Shown here: piece after piece, positions 50,789 through 59,596 of the stretch | Layout: every line of letters starts with the position of its first letter | How positions within the stretch are numbered: the first letter of the stretch is position 1 | DNA from: Anaerolineales bacterium | GTDB taxonomy: Bacteria > Chloroflexota > Anaerolineae > Anaerolineales > Villigracilaceae | Length of the DNA: 64,000 nucleotides | Direction: 5' to 3' | NCBI GenBank assembly: GCA_030583925.1 | Contig: CP129482.1 | Coordinates: forward strand, 868,001-932,000 | Translations under genes and position numbers: made by a program | Notes under the pieces: model-generated | The model's input: the letters and a program-made list of their open reading frames with translations, nothing else | Databases searched by the model: none | Told to the model about the DNA's origin: nothing

Positions 50789-51469
50789 TTGGGTACAACT
50801 CCAAAACCGACCTATCAATTTGTGTTCCTGCGCCACGGCGAATCGACCGGTAATGCCGAGTCGCGCTGGCAAGGACAGTCCGATTATCCGCTCACGGCAC
50901 GCGGGCGCGCGCAAGCGAACGCGCTCGCCGAACGTTGGAAAGAGGAGCAAGTGAAATTCGACCTTGCGATCTCCAGCACGTTACAGCGCGCCAGAGAAAC
51001 GGCGGAAATCGTTACCTCCGCTCTGGGCGTGAAACTTGAACTCGATGAGATCTGGCTCGAACGCGATATCGGCGAAATGGAAGGGCTGACCGCCGAAGAG
51101 GTCAGGCAGAAGCCGCGCCCACCGTACGTCACGCCGTATGATTCGGTCGGCGGTAACGGCGAAGGCGATTGGGAATTATTTTTACGCGCCGGGCAGGCAT
51201 TGCATGATCTGTTGAAGCGTCCCGCCGGCAGTTACCTTATCGTTTCGCACGGCGGCTTGTTGAATCAACTCATGCACGCCATCGTCGGCGTGGCGCATCA
51301 TGCCGACCCGTCCGGCGTGCGTTTCCGATTTGAGAACACCGCTTTTGCGCGCGTGATCTATCAGCCGCATTTGCATCGCTGGGCGATCGACGCGGTCAAT
51401 GACCGCGCGCACGTGCACGCGTTGAATCGCTCAAAGGTTCAGATAGGAAAAGACCGTGACCCTGAATGA
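50789..51469 (+). CDS. Histidine phosphatase family protein
   Basis: 226 residues starting TTG at 50789, one base after the GT2 stop, with AAAGGGGAG upstream. VFLRHGESTGNAE is the RHG motif; ISSTLQRARETAEIV and LIVSHGGLLNQL give the second catalytic Arg and His. A phosphomonoesterase or phosphoglycerate-mutase-like enzyme; substrate unclear. Confidence 0.88.
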   Translation: MGTTPKPTYQFVFLRHGESTGNAESRWQGQSDYPLTARGRAQANALAERWKEEQVKFDLAISSTLQRARETAEIVTSALGVKLELDEIWLERDIGEMEGLTAEEVRQKPRPPYVTPYDSVGGNGEGDWELFLRAGQALHDLLKRPAGSYLIVSHGGLLNQLMHAIVGVAHHADPSGVRFRFENTAFARVIYQPHLHRWAIDAVNDRAHVHALNRSKVQIGKDRDPE

Positions 51470-51494
51470 CACGGCGAGTCACGTCAACGCCTCG

Positions 51495-52559
51495 ATGAAG
51501 ATTCTGTGCTTGGGAGCTGGCGCCATTGGCACGTATGTGGGCGGCAGTCTCGCGCTGGCGGGGAGTCACGTTGTCTTTCTCGAACGCGGCGACAAAGTGA
51601 ATGAACTGCGCGAACGCGGGTTGCGACTCGATTTGACGTTGGATGAAAGACGCAAGACGAAAGAAATCTCGCTCGTGCGCCCCGCCTCCTTTGTGGCTGT
51701 TTCCTCCTTGGACGATGCGCTTCGTTACGGACCGTTCGACTTGGTCCTCTTTGCTTTGAAATCCTACGACACCCCAGCCGCGCTCGCAACCCTCAAACCC
51801 TTCGCGGACAAACTTCCGCCGGTGTTGTGCCTCTCCAACGGACTTGCGAACGAAGCGTTGATCGCGGACGCGTTCGGCAAGGAAAAAGTCATCCCCGGCA
51901 CAGTGACTACGGCTGTCGGTCGGCGCGGCGCAGGCGATATCGTGCTTGAACGTTTGCGCGGCATCGGCATTGCCAAAGGACATCCGCTGGTCCCCAATTT
52001 ACTCGTCGCGTTCGAGAATGCGTTGCTCAACCCGCGTCTATACGACGACGCGGCGGCGATGAAATGGTCGAAACTACTGACCAACTTGATCGCCAACCCA
52101 ACCTCTGCCATTCTGAATATGTCGGCGGCGGAGGTTCTCTCGAACAGAAAGTTGTACAAACTCGAAGTGGAAATGTTGCGAGAGTGTCTTGCGGTGATGA
52201 AGGCGCAGAACATCGGACCGGTTGACCTGCCCGGCACGCCGGTTCGCGCGCTGGCGTTTGCGACACGATTGCCGTTGTGGTTATCTAAACCGTTTCTCAG
52301 CCGGGCGGCTGGCGCGGGACGCGGGAATAAGATGCCCTCCTTCCACATTGACTTGCACTCCGGCAAAGGCAAAAGCGAAGTGGATTATTTGCATGGCGAG
52401 GTCGTACGCGCGGGTAAAAAATTCAATGTGCCGACGCCGGTCAACAAAATGCTGACCGAGACTCTGCTGGCGTTGGTGAATAAAGAACTTCCGTTGGATG
52501 TTTTTGCGAAGAAGCCGGAAAAACTATGGTCAAAAGTCAAAAGTCGCACGTCGCCGTGA
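51495..52559 (+). CDS. 2-dehydropantoate 2-reductase family (ketopantoate reductase-like)
   Basis: 354 residues from ATG 51495 that opens the Rossmann fold (MKILCLGAGAIGTYVGGSLA). A GTG at 51456 with AGGA upstream would add 13 residues and overlap the phosphatase gene by 14 bp. LFALKSYDTPAALATL and KWSKLLTNLIANPTSAILN with the catalytic Lys and Asn are present. In pantothenate synthesis PanE reduces ketopantoate with NADPH, but many members have other substrates. The last residues (KVKSRTSP) are encoded in the repeat at 52528-52575. Confidence 0.8.
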   Translation: MKILCLGAGAIGTYVGGSLALAGSHVVFLERGDKVNELRERGLRLDLTLDERRKTKEISLVRPASFVAVSSLDDALRYGPFDLVLFALKSYDTPAALATLKPFADKLPPVLCLSNGLANEALIADAFGKEKVIPGTVTTAVGRRGAGDIVLERLRGIGIAKGHPLVPNLLVAFENALLNPRLYDDAAAMKWSKLLTNLIANPTSAILNMSAAEVLSNRKLYKLEVEMLRECLAVMKAQNIGPVDLPGTPVRALAFATRLPLWLSKPFLSRAAGAGRGNKMPSFHIDLHSGKGKSEVDYLHGEVVRAGKKFNVPTPVNKMLTETLLALVNKELPLDVFAKKPEKLWSKVKSRTSP

Positions 52560-52575
52560 CGTTTGACTTTTGACC
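52528..52575. repeat. 14-bp inverted repeat across a gene end
   Basis: GGTCAAAAGTCAAA (52528-52541) and TTTGACTTTTGACC (52562-52575) are perfect inverse copies. The reductase stop codon (52557-52559) lies in the loop, so the repeat sets that protein's C-terminus. Confidence 0.88.
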
Positions 52576-52598
52576 TTCAACCGTGTTGAAGGAAGAAA

Positions 52599-54299
52599 AT
52601 GACGGAATTCAAACTTGTTTCTCCCAGACCTACTGTCGAAATCCATCTCCCGGATGGACGGGTGTTATCCGGTCCGCGAGGGGCGGCGGTGGGCGATTTC
52701 CTCTCCCAGATCGAACACGATGCGCAATTGGTCGGGGCGGTGGTCAACGGCGAACTGCGTGAGTTAACTTTCCCCGTCGGAATGGACGCGAGAGTCACGC
52801 CGGTCACCATGACCACGCCGGACGGCACGCGCATCTATCGCCGTTCGCTGACCTTCCTCCTTGAAATGGTTTTTGCGGATATGTATCCGCATGCCACATT
52901 GTACATTGATCACTCGGTTGCCTCCGGCGGCTATTACTGTCAGGTAAAGGGACGCCAGCCGCTGTCCGTATCTGAACTGGGCGTGTTGAAAGTGCTGATG
53001 CAAAAGATCGTCAAGGACGATCTCCCGTTCACGCGCAAAGAAGTCCCATTGAAAGAAGCGATGGAGTATTTTCTTTCGCGGGGCGAAGAGGATAAAGTCC
53101 AGCTGTTGAAGTATCGCAAGAAGCCGTACCTCACGTTATACAGCCTCAACGAACGTTCGGATTATCATCACGGCTACATGGTTCCGTCCACCGGTTATTT
53201 GCGCTGGTTCGATCTCGTGCCGACGGGCGATGGTTTTACGTTGTTGTACCCCAGCCGGAAAAACCCGAACGAATTGCTGCCGATGCCCGAATATCCGAAA
53301 CTGCTTGCCACATTTTTACAATACGGCGGCTGGCTCGAAAAACTCGGCATCTCGAACATCGGCGCATTGAACCATGCCATCGAAAGCGGACGCGGCGACG
53401 AAATTGTTTTGGTGTCTGAGGCGTTCCACGAACAGCGGTTGGCGCAGATCGCACGCCAAGTGGCGGAGCAGATCGAGCGCGCGCATTTGATCCTCGTCTC
53501 GGGTCCGTCCTCGGCGGGCAAGACCACGTTTTCAAAACGGCTGACAGTGCAGTTGCTTACGTTCGGCATTTCGCCGTTCCCGCTTGAACTCGACAATTAT
53601 TTTTTGTCGCGCGCTGATACTCCGCACGGCGAAGACGGCAAACCCGATTTCGAGGCGCTCGAAGCGCTCGACCTCCCATTGCTTGCCGACCATCTACAAA
53701 AGCTGGTGCGCGGCGAGGAAGTGCAACTGCCGCGCTACAACTTCAAAACAGGATTGCGCGAGGCGGGCGAAGTCATCCGCTTGACGCGCGGACAGCCGAT
53801 CATCCTCGAAGGGATTCATGGACTTGAGCCGCGGCTGATCCCGCAAAGTTTGAGCGGCGAGGCGTTTCGGATCTACATCTCGGCTCTCACCCAATTGAAT
53901 CTGGATCGCCATAATCGAGTCTCTACCACCGACACGCGTCTCCTGCGCCGCATCGTGCGCGACGCGCGCGAGCGCGGCTACACCGCCGGGCAGACCATCT
54001 CACGCTGGGAATCGGTGCGACGCGGGGAGGCGAAATACATCTTCCCCAATCAGGAAAACGCCGATGTGATGTTCAACTCTGCGCTAGTATATGAAGTGGC
54101 GGCGCTGAAACCCCTCGCCGAGCCGTTGATCCGCCAAGTGCAACACGGCACGCCGGAATATATCGAAGCGAAACGCCTGCTCGCGTTCTTGGAGTGGTTC
54201 GTGCCGCTCGATATCAACCTCGTCCCCGAAACATCGCTGATGCGCGAGTTCCTCGGCGGTTCGATTTTGAAGGATTTTACGGTGTGGAAGAATAAGTAA
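52599..54299 (+). CDS. Nucleoside (uridine) kinase-like protein: TGS + tRNA-synthetase editing-like domain + PRK kinase
   Basis: 566 residues, AAGGAAG upstream. Residues about 10-70 are a TGS-like domain; about 80-230 resembles the second additional domain of threonyl/alanyl-tRNA synthetases (HATLYIDHSVASGGYYCQV); the C-terminal kinase domain has the P-loop GPSSAGKT at 302-309, LDNYFLSR and DTRLLRRIVRD. Proteins with this layout are known as nucleoside kinases in Thermotogales and Chloroflexota. The tRNA-synthetase-derived domains lack an obvious zinc-binding editing motif. Confidence 0.87.
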   Translation: MTEFKLVSPRPTVEIHLPDGRVLSGPRGAAVGDFLSQIEHDAQLVGAVVNGELRELTFPVGMDARVTPVTMTTPDGTRIYRRSLTFLLEMVFADMYPHATLYIDHSVASGGYYCQVKGRQPLSVSELGVLKVLMQKIVKDDLPFTRKEVPLKEAMEYFLSRGEEDKVQLLKYRKKPYLTLYSLNERSDYHHGYMVPSTGYLRWFDLVPTGDGFTLLYPSRKNPNELLPMPEYPKLLATFLQYGGWLEKLGISNIGALNHAIESGRGDEIVLVSEAFHEQRLAQIARQVAEQIERAHLILVSGPSSAGKTTFSKRLTVQLLTFGISPFPLELDNYFLSRADTPHGEDGKPDFEALEALDLPLLADHLQKLVRGEEVQLPRYNFKTGLREAGEVIRLTRGQPIILEGIHGLEPRLIPQSLSGEAFRIYISALTQLNLDRHNRVSTTDTRLLRRIVRDARERGYTAGQTISRWESVRRGEAKYIFPNQENADVMFNSALVYEVAALKPLAEPLIRQVQHGTPEYIEAKRLLAFLEWFVPLDINLVPETSLMREFLGGSILKDFTVWKNK

Positions 54300-54300
54300 G

Positions 54301-54375
54301 ACAGGCGGCATTTTGAGCGAAGCGAAGAATCTTCTTCACGTTGAATGAGATCCTTCGGTCGCGACGAACACTCCC
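54301..54375. repeat. GAGCGAAGCGAAGAATCT-type repeat
   Basis: GAGCGAAGCGAAGAATCTTC ... GAGATCCTTCGGTCGCGACG is an imperfect inverted pair between the kinase gene and the convergent acyltransferase gene. Confidence 0.55.
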
Positions 54376-55542
54376 TCAGGGAGACACCTCTCCGCTTTTG
54401 ACGCTGGTGTAATTGGATTTGAAATTCAGGAAGTACGACTCGAAGTGTTTGTAGGACAGCCCCGCACAGAGAATCGTCAACGCGAGGGTGAGGGGGTAGA
54501 GAAACACGTCCGCTGGCGCGCCCAGACGAACCGTCGTCTGAAGCGCAAGCACGATGGCGATGGGATGGTACATGTAGAGTCCGTATGAAATCTTGCCAAG
54601 GTAGCGAATCGGTTTTTGTTCCAAAGAGATGAAGTTGTCTTTATTCGCCGCAAAGTTGAGGATGATGACGCCAAACCAGAGCGAGTAAAACTCTTTGTAC
54701 AAATAGGGGAAGGGCATGTCGTTGACCGTGATGTGCGGAAAGTAGACGCCGCGATAGAGCATGATGCACGTGAAGGCGAGGGCGAAATAAAAAAGATAGT
54801 TGTTGAGGAAAAATTTGAGCGCCTTGTGTTTGGAGTGCAACAGCAGGGCGAAGAAGCCGCCGATCGCCATGCTGGGAATGTTGAACGCTTGCCAGAACGC
54901 GTTGAGCTCGTATTTGAACGGGATGAAATCGGTGCGACTCGAAAACAGCGCGCGGGCGAACAGCAGATACCCGACGACGATGACGAACATCAACGCCATG
55001 CGATACTTTTTGAAGAATTTCAAAATGGGGGGCCAGAGGAGATAAAACTGTTCCTCCGTACCGATGGACCACGTGAGCGACGCGTACGGCACAACGCCAA
55101 GCAAAGGCGAGACAAGATTCGGAAGAAAGAAAACATACAGCAAAATTTTTGTGGACAGGTCTTCGTAGATGGTCGCTTTGTCGTATTCGGGCAGGACGAA
55201 CAACGGAATGTTCGGCAGGATCGCAAGCGCAAGAAAGACGATGAAAAAATACAGGGGCCAGATGCGCAGGATTCTTCTGATGTAAAAATTCTTGATGGCA
55301 ATGGTGTTGGTTCTTTGTTCTTCTTCAAGTAGTAAATAGGTGATGAGGAATCCGCTCAGCACGAAGAAGAGTATCACGCCGAGTTCGCCGATGATCTGGA
55401 TGAAGGTTGAAGAAAAGTCATTCGGCAGACCGTAGATGTATTTGATCTGTTCGATGTGATGTACGATCACCAACAACGCGGCGACGAAGCGAAGTCCGTT
55501 GAGGTTAGGGAAGTACACGCGGTCTGCTAGGGGGGTGGACAT
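54376..55542 (-). CDS. Acyltransferase family 3 membrane protein (OafA/YrhL-like)
   Basis: 388 residues. FPNLNGLRFVAALLVIVHHIEQ carries the catalytic His, and FFVLSGFLITYLLLEEEQ, FYIRRILRIWPLYFF and ASLTWSIGTEEQFYLLWP are the family hallmarks, with about ten membrane helices. It O-acylates (often acetylates) a surface glycan or lipid. The nearest glycan genes are 4 kb away. Confidence 0.9.
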   Translation of the reverse strand: MSTPLADRVYFPNLNGLRFVAALLVIVHHIEQIKYIYGLPNDFSSTFIQIIGELGVILFFVLSGFLITYLLLEEEQRTNTIAIKNFYIRRILRIWPLYFFIVFLALAILPNIPLFVLPEYDKATIYEDLSTKILLYVFFLPNLVSPLLGVVPYASLTWSIGTEEQFYLLWPPILKFFKKYRMALMFVIVVGYLLFARALFSSRTDFIPFKYELNAFWQAFNIPSMAIGGFFALLLHSKHKALKFFLNNYLFYFALAFTCIMLYRGVYFPHITVNDMPFPYLYKEFYSLWFGVIILNFAANKDNFISLEQKPIRYLGKISYGLYMYHPIAIVLALQTTVRLGAPADVFLYPLTLALTILCAGLSYKHFESYFLNFKSNYTSVKSGEVSP

Positions 55543-55559
55543 TGGTTTGTTTTTTAAAA

Positions 55560-55591
55560 CTCAATGCTCTCTGTGCGCTCTGTGGCTAAGT
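55560..55591. repeat. CTCTGTGGC repeat, half copy
   Basis: CTCAATGCTCTCTGTGCGCTCTGTGGCTAAG matches the right arm of the CACAGAG family, without a left arm. It lies in the 59-bp gap between the acyltransferase and ZIP genes. Confidence 0.6.
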
Positions 55592-55601
55592 TTCTTTTCA
55601 C

Positions 55602-56372
55602 TTACAACAACACCTGCACGAGAATCATCGCGCAAAAGCCGATGGAAAACGCCCACGCCACCTTGATCGGGGTGGAGTTGTGCAACGCTTCGGGGATCAG
55701 TTCAAGGATCACGAGGAAGATCATCGCGCCTGCGGCGAAGCCCATCAGAATCGGCATGAGAGGTTGGAACAACCACGAAACATACGCGGCAGGGACGGCG
55801 GCGATCGGTTGCGGCAGGCTGGTGAAGAACGCCGCCCAAAAACATTTCCAGATCGAAGCGCCCGCGGCGCGCATCGGAATCGCAACCGCCAATCCTTCTG
55901 GAATGTTGTGGAGCGCGATGGCGAGCGCGATGTAATCGCCGAGGTGATTTTCGTACACCGCCGACGAAGCGTACCCAACTCCCACCGCCACGCCCTCGGG
56001 GATGCTATGCACAGCCATGGCGATAAAGATCAAGATTTGCGCCTTGTTGCCCCAGCGTTTCCAATTTCCCTGCTCGAAGCGTTCAGGCGAAAAATATTTG
56101 TCCACCTGAGAGAGGAACAACGCGCCCAAAAGGATTCCAAGCACAACCGGCATCGCATCGGCAAGTTGGATCGCGGCGGAATGAATGGTCAACCCCGGCA
56201 AAATCAAATTATAAACCGACGCGGCGAACATCAACCCGCCTGCGGCGGAGTAGGCAAGCCCGGTATGTTTACGCAGGTCAAAGGCTTTGATCGCCAGCGG
56301 CAGCGCGCCGAGTCCGCACGCGAAACTTGCGAGTACCCCGGCGACAAGGCTTTGTACGACGAATGGCAGCAT
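55602..56372 (-). CDS. ZIP-family divalent metal transporter
   Basis: 256 residues from ATG 56372 (an earlier in-frame start overlaps the CDF gene's end). Eight membrane helices; the metal path motifs are HSIPEGVAVGVGY and HNIPEGLAVAIP in helices 4 and 5. Imports Zn2+ or related metals. Next to a CDF exporter on the same strand, 26 bp apart, so uptake and efflux genes are adjacent. Confidence 0.9.
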   Translation of the reverse strand: MLPFVVQSLVAGVLASFACGLGALPLAIKAFDLRKHTGLAYSAAGGLMFAASVYNLILPGLTIHSAAIQLADAMPVVLGILLGALFLSQVDKYFSPERFEQGNWKRWGNKAQILIFIAMAVHSIPEGVAVGVGYASSAVYENHLGDYIALAIALHNIPEGLAVAIPMRAAGASIWKCFWAAFFTSLPQPIAAVPAAYVSWLFQPLMPILMGFAAGAMIFLVILELIPEALHNSTPIKVAWAFSIGFCAMILVQVLL

Positions 56373-56397
56373 GATGTTTTGTCTTGAGAGAATTGTA

Positions 56398-57336
56398 TCA
56401 ACGATCCAAGTGTATATCTTCCATCGAGAGTTCATCTTCCACAGGTTCGAGATGCGTAAACACTGTCACCGCGCCGCCGAGCGCGCTGCGAATATCGGAC
56501 TCGAAATCTTCCGCGAGGTGATGCGCGTCGTGCACAGTCATTGCGCCAGGCACGAGCATGTGCACCGACACAAATTGCCGCGCCGCGGCTTGGCGCGTGA
56601 GCAACGCGTGAAACGAGACGCGCTGAGCGCGATATTTTTCCATCACGCCTTCGATCAAACCGAGTTCTTTCGTAGGCAGCGACGCGTCCATCAAACCCGA
56701 AACCGAACGGCTCATCAATTGATAACCCGTCCAAACGATATTCAACGCGACGATGATTGCGATGATCGGATCGAGAATCGTCCAGCCTGTGAGCGCCACG
56801 ATTCCCACCGCGAGGATGACTCCAGCGGATGTCCACACGTCGGTCATCAGATGTTGCCCGTCCGCTTCGAGCGTGATGGAATTCCGCTTCTTTCCCTCCG
56901 ACGTCAACCTGCGCGCCACTAGGAAGTTGACCGCGCCCGCCAAAACGGACACGCCCAACCCCAGCCCCAACTGTTCCAGCGCCTGCGGATTCACCAATCG
57001 CTGAATCGCCGCACCGACGATTCCCGCCGCCGCGCCGAGGATGAGCAATCCCTCCGTCGCGCTGGCGAAATATTCCGCCTTGCTGTGTCCATACATGTGA
57101 CTCTCGTCCGCAGGACGCGCGGCAATCGTCAACATGCCCAGCGCCATCATCGCGCCGAGAAGATTCACCAGCGACTCGATCGCATCCGAGAGCAAACCCA
57201 CTGATCCCGTCAAATAGTAAGCGATGGTTTTCAACGTAATCGTGGTAAGCGCCGCGCCGATGGATAACCACGCGAAGCGCGTCAATGACGCGCGGTTTTG
57301 CATCAAGTCGCTGTGTTCGGCGTGTTTGTGCGGCAT
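56398..57336 (-). CDS. CDF-family cation efflux transporter
   Basis: 312 residues. GSVGLLSDAIESLVNLLGA is helix 2 (Asp and Glu/Asn metal ligands), ADGQHLMTDVWTS is helix 5 (HxxxD), and a C-terminal cytoplasmic domain follows (HALLTRQAAARQFVSVHMLV). Helix 2 has D-x3-N with Glu instead of the usual second Asp, a variant that shifts metal preference, possibly to Mn/Fe. The N-terminus is His-rich (MPHKHAEHSD). Confidence 0.9.
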   Translation of the reverse strand: MPHKHAEHSDLMQNRASLTRFAWLSIGAALTTITLKTIAYYLTGSVGLLSDAIESLVNLLGAMMALGMLTIAARPADESHMYGHSKAEYFASATEGLLILGAAAGIVGAAIQRLVNPQALEQLGLGLGVSVLAGAVNFLVARRLTSEGKKRNSITLEADGQHLMTDVWTSAGVILAVGIVALTGWTILDPIIAIIVALNIVWTGYQLMSRSVSGLMDASLPTKELGLIEGVMEKYRAQRVSFHALLTRQAAARQFVSVHMLVPGAMTVHDAHHLAEDFESDIRSALGGAVTVFTHLEPVEDELSMEDIHLDR

Positions 57337-57399
57337 GGAGGGAATGATACTTCATCAAGAAGAATTTAGATGGCGCTAATTTTCCATCATTGAGCGAGG

Positions 57400-57453
57400 G
57401 TGCGTCGCACCTGACAGATTGGGGCTAACTCCGTGAAGCAAGGTGCGACGCAC
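57400..57453. repeat. 13-bp inverted repeat GTGCGTCGCACCT
   Basis: GTGCGTCGCACCT (57400-57412) and AGGTGCGACGCAC (57441-57453) are perfect inverse copies around a 28-bp loop, in the gap between the CDF gene and the DUF2214 gene. The left arm is itself nearly palindromic. Confidence 0.85.
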
Positions 57454-57464
57454 TATCGTTAACG

Positions 57465-57490
57465 AAAAAGGGACGGGTATCAGCCGTCCC
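57465..57490 (-). terminator. Terminator of the DUF2214 gene
   Basis: On the minus strand GGGACGG (57490-57484), a 7-nt loop, CCGTCCC (57476-57470) and TTTTT. Confidence 0.9.
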
Positions 57491-57511
57491 TGAGAAAGAA
57501 GCGGGCTTGGG

Positions 57512-57964
57512 TCAACTCAACCCGATGCCGCGCGCCATGAACGCCGCCGCGAGCATGATGATGGCAAGTCCGATCACCTCCAGCCAGAGGATGAGGCGAG
57601 TCCGCTTGAATTCCGTATCGGAGATTTCAGGCGTTTGGTTCGCTTGGACAACTTTATTCCAGCGGATATAACGAATCGTCGGGTCAATGGAGAGCAAGCC
57701 GACGATGAGGAACGCGCCCATCTTCACCCAAAAGAACGGGCTTTGACCGTAAAACGCCGCGCCTTTTTCAAAAAAGAACACGCGCAATAAGCCGATGATC
57801 AATAACAATCCCGCCGAAATTCCGTAGAACAAATCTGCGCGCTGGATACGACGCGCTTCTTCGGTGGTGAGTCCTTTGCGGAAGGCGATGAATTCGAAGA
57901 CCACGCATGCCACCAACGTGAACGCGAACAGGTGATGTAAAAATGCCATGAATGCAGATGCCAT
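57512..57964 (-). CDS. DUF2214 family membrane protein
   Basis: 150 residues, AGGAG upstream. Four membrane helices; LHHLFAFTLVACVVFEFIAFRKGLT and ADLFYGISAGLLLIIGLLRVFFFEKG are DUF2214 landmarks, with conserved His10/His11 that could bind haem. Function unknown. Confidence 0.85.
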   Translation of the reverse strand: MASAFMAFLHHLFAFTLVACVVFEFIAFRKGLTTEEARRIQRADLFYGISAGLLLIIGLLRVFFFEKGAAFYGQSPFFWVKMGAFLIVGLLSIDPTIRYIRWNKVVQANQTPEISDTEFKRTRLILWLEVIGLAIIMLAAAFMARGIGLS

Positions 57965-58046
57965 TGTATTTTCTCCTGATGAAATTATGCCTCATTGACG
58001 AAGTGTTGACAATCCCTGCATCTTCGATGCACTATAATTCCTCGCA

Positions 58047-59558
58047 ATGGATAATCATCACGATGCCATCATCATCGGCGGGGGAGTGGCTGGACTCACC
58101 GCCGCCCTCCACCTCGCCGAGCGCGGACTCAAACCGTTGATCCTCGAAGCGGGTGAACGCGTGGGAGGCAGGCTTTCGGGGAAAGATGAAATCAATATCA
58201 ACGGGTGGATATTTCCAAACGAACACGGCGTGCATGGCGTCTGGTCTTCGTATGTGAATTTCAAATCCATGTTGCGACGGCATGGCGTCATTGATAAGTT
58301 GATTCCCGCAAACGACGAACAGTGGATTTATCGCAGCGGTAACTTCGTCGGGCGAGTGGGCATCGGCTCGATGATTCGCAACAGCCTGTTGCCCGCTCCG
58401 CTTCATTACCTGCCCTTGTTGTTTCACCCAAAATTTATGTGGATGCTCAGCCTCAGCGATTGGGCGTCGCTGTTCCATGTGTGGGGGACGATCCTCATGT
58501 CCATCGGCATTGATCCGTTTGTGGAAGACCAGCCGCTTGAAGGGCTGACGTTTGGAAAATCGCTCACGCCCTGGGGTCCCGCGTTCCGTGCGTTGTTTTT
58601 CGGTCTCACGCGCAACGGCTTGTCCACGAATCCCGACAATGTGCCGCTTGCGGGCTTCCTGGCATTCCTCCGTTTTTACACGGTCATGCGGCGCGACGCG
58701 TGGGCGTTCGAGTATCTTCCCAACGGCGGCGGCGACGTGTGCGAAAAATTGTCGGCGAAGATAACGCAATTCGGAGGCGCGATCAGGTTGAAGTCGCGCG
58801 TGAAGCGGATTGAAAAGGAGGGGGATTGGGTCGTGCAGTTTGAGTCGGATGGAATCCCCGCTTCGATTTGGTCCCGCTTCGTCATCCTCGCTTCAGACTC
58901 ACCTTCGGCTGAATCTATCATCCGCAACAGTTTCCCCGCCGACGGTTTGTTCTTCCCGCATGGGCTTGGTCACGCGGTGATTCGTTTGTGGTTCGGCAAA
59001 CAACCGCGCAAACATCCCGAGGCGGGGATTTTCAGCGGCGATTTTGTGATGCACAATTTTTTCTGGCTCGATAAAATTTATGACGCGTATCGCAAGTGGA
59101 GCGACGAGACTGGCGGCGCGTGCATTGAAGTGCATGTGTACGGACCTGAAAAAGCGTTGAATCAATTGGACGCCGTACTGCTGACCAATGTGTTGACTGA
59201 TTTTTATCGCGCCTTCCCCGAATTGAAGGGACATCTCATCAAGCCGCACGTGCAACGCAACGCCGCGACTCACACTCTGCCCGCGCTGGGCGCGCGCGGC
59301 ACGCATTTGGGAATCGAAACGCCGTGGGAAAATTTTTTCTGCGCGGGCGATTGGGTGAGGCATGAAACTCCCGCTTTCTTTTTGGAGCGCGCCTGCGTAA
59401 CAGGTCTCGAAGCTGCGAACCGCGTGTTATCTTTGCGCGGGAAAGAATCGTTCGACGTTCAACCGTATCCGCCCCCCGAACCGCTCGCGGCATGGATCGA
59501 AGCCGCGATGATGAGGGGTAGGAGAAAGAGGAGGCGGAGTTTAAAGAGTAATCAGTGA
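58047..59558 (+). CDS. FAD-dependent oxidoreductase (phytoene desaturase/carotenoid isomerase-like)
   Basis: 503 residues. The dinucleotide-binding site is AIIIGGGVAGLTAALHLAERGLKPLILEA, followed by ERVGGRL and, near the C-terminus, FFCAGDWV. Flavin amine oxidase/carotenoid desaturase family; substrate not determinable. No other carotenoid genes are near. The last residues SNQ and the stop come from the repeat at 59547-59596. Confidence 0.82.
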   Translation: MDNHHDAIIIGGGVAGLTAALHLAERGLKPLILEAGERVGGRLSGKDEININGWIFPNEHGVHGVWSSYVNFKSMLRRHGVIDKLIPANDEQWIYRSGNFVGRVGIGSMIRNSLLPAPLHYLPLLFHPKFMWMLSLSDWASLFHVWGTILMSIGIDPFVEDQPLEGLTFGKSLTPWGPAFRALFFGLTRNGLSTNPDNVPLAGFLAFLRFYTVMRRDAWAFEYLPNGGGDVCEKLSAKITQFGGAIRLKSRVKRIEKEGDWVVQFESDGIPASIWSRFVILASDSPSAESIIRNSFPADGLFFPHGLGHAVIRLWFGKQPRKHPEAGIFSGDFVMHNFFWLDKIYDAYRKWSDETGGACIEVHVYGPEKALNQLDAVLLTNVLTDFYRAFPELKGHLIKPHVQRNAATHTLPALGARGTHLGIETPWENFFCAGDWVRHETPAFFLERACVTGLEAANRVLSLRGKESFDVQPYPPPEPLAAWIEAAMMRGRRKRRRSLKSNQ

Positions 59559-59596
59559 ACAGTAATCAGTTTTACGGTGACTGATCACTGATTACT
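59547..59596. repeat. AGTAATCAGTGA inverted repeat closing two convergent genes
   Basis: AGTAATCAGTGA (59547-59558) and TCACTGATTACT (59585-59596), with an extra AGTAATCAGT inside. The TGA of the oxidoreductase gene is the end of the left arm. The TAA of kbl on the other strand lies in the right arm. Confidence 0.88.

Noticed and set aside
51456-51494. GTG start of the reductase gene at 51456
   Set aside because: Possible by its AGGA site, but it would add 13 residues before a complete Rossmann start and overlap the phosphatase gene; noted as an alternative only.
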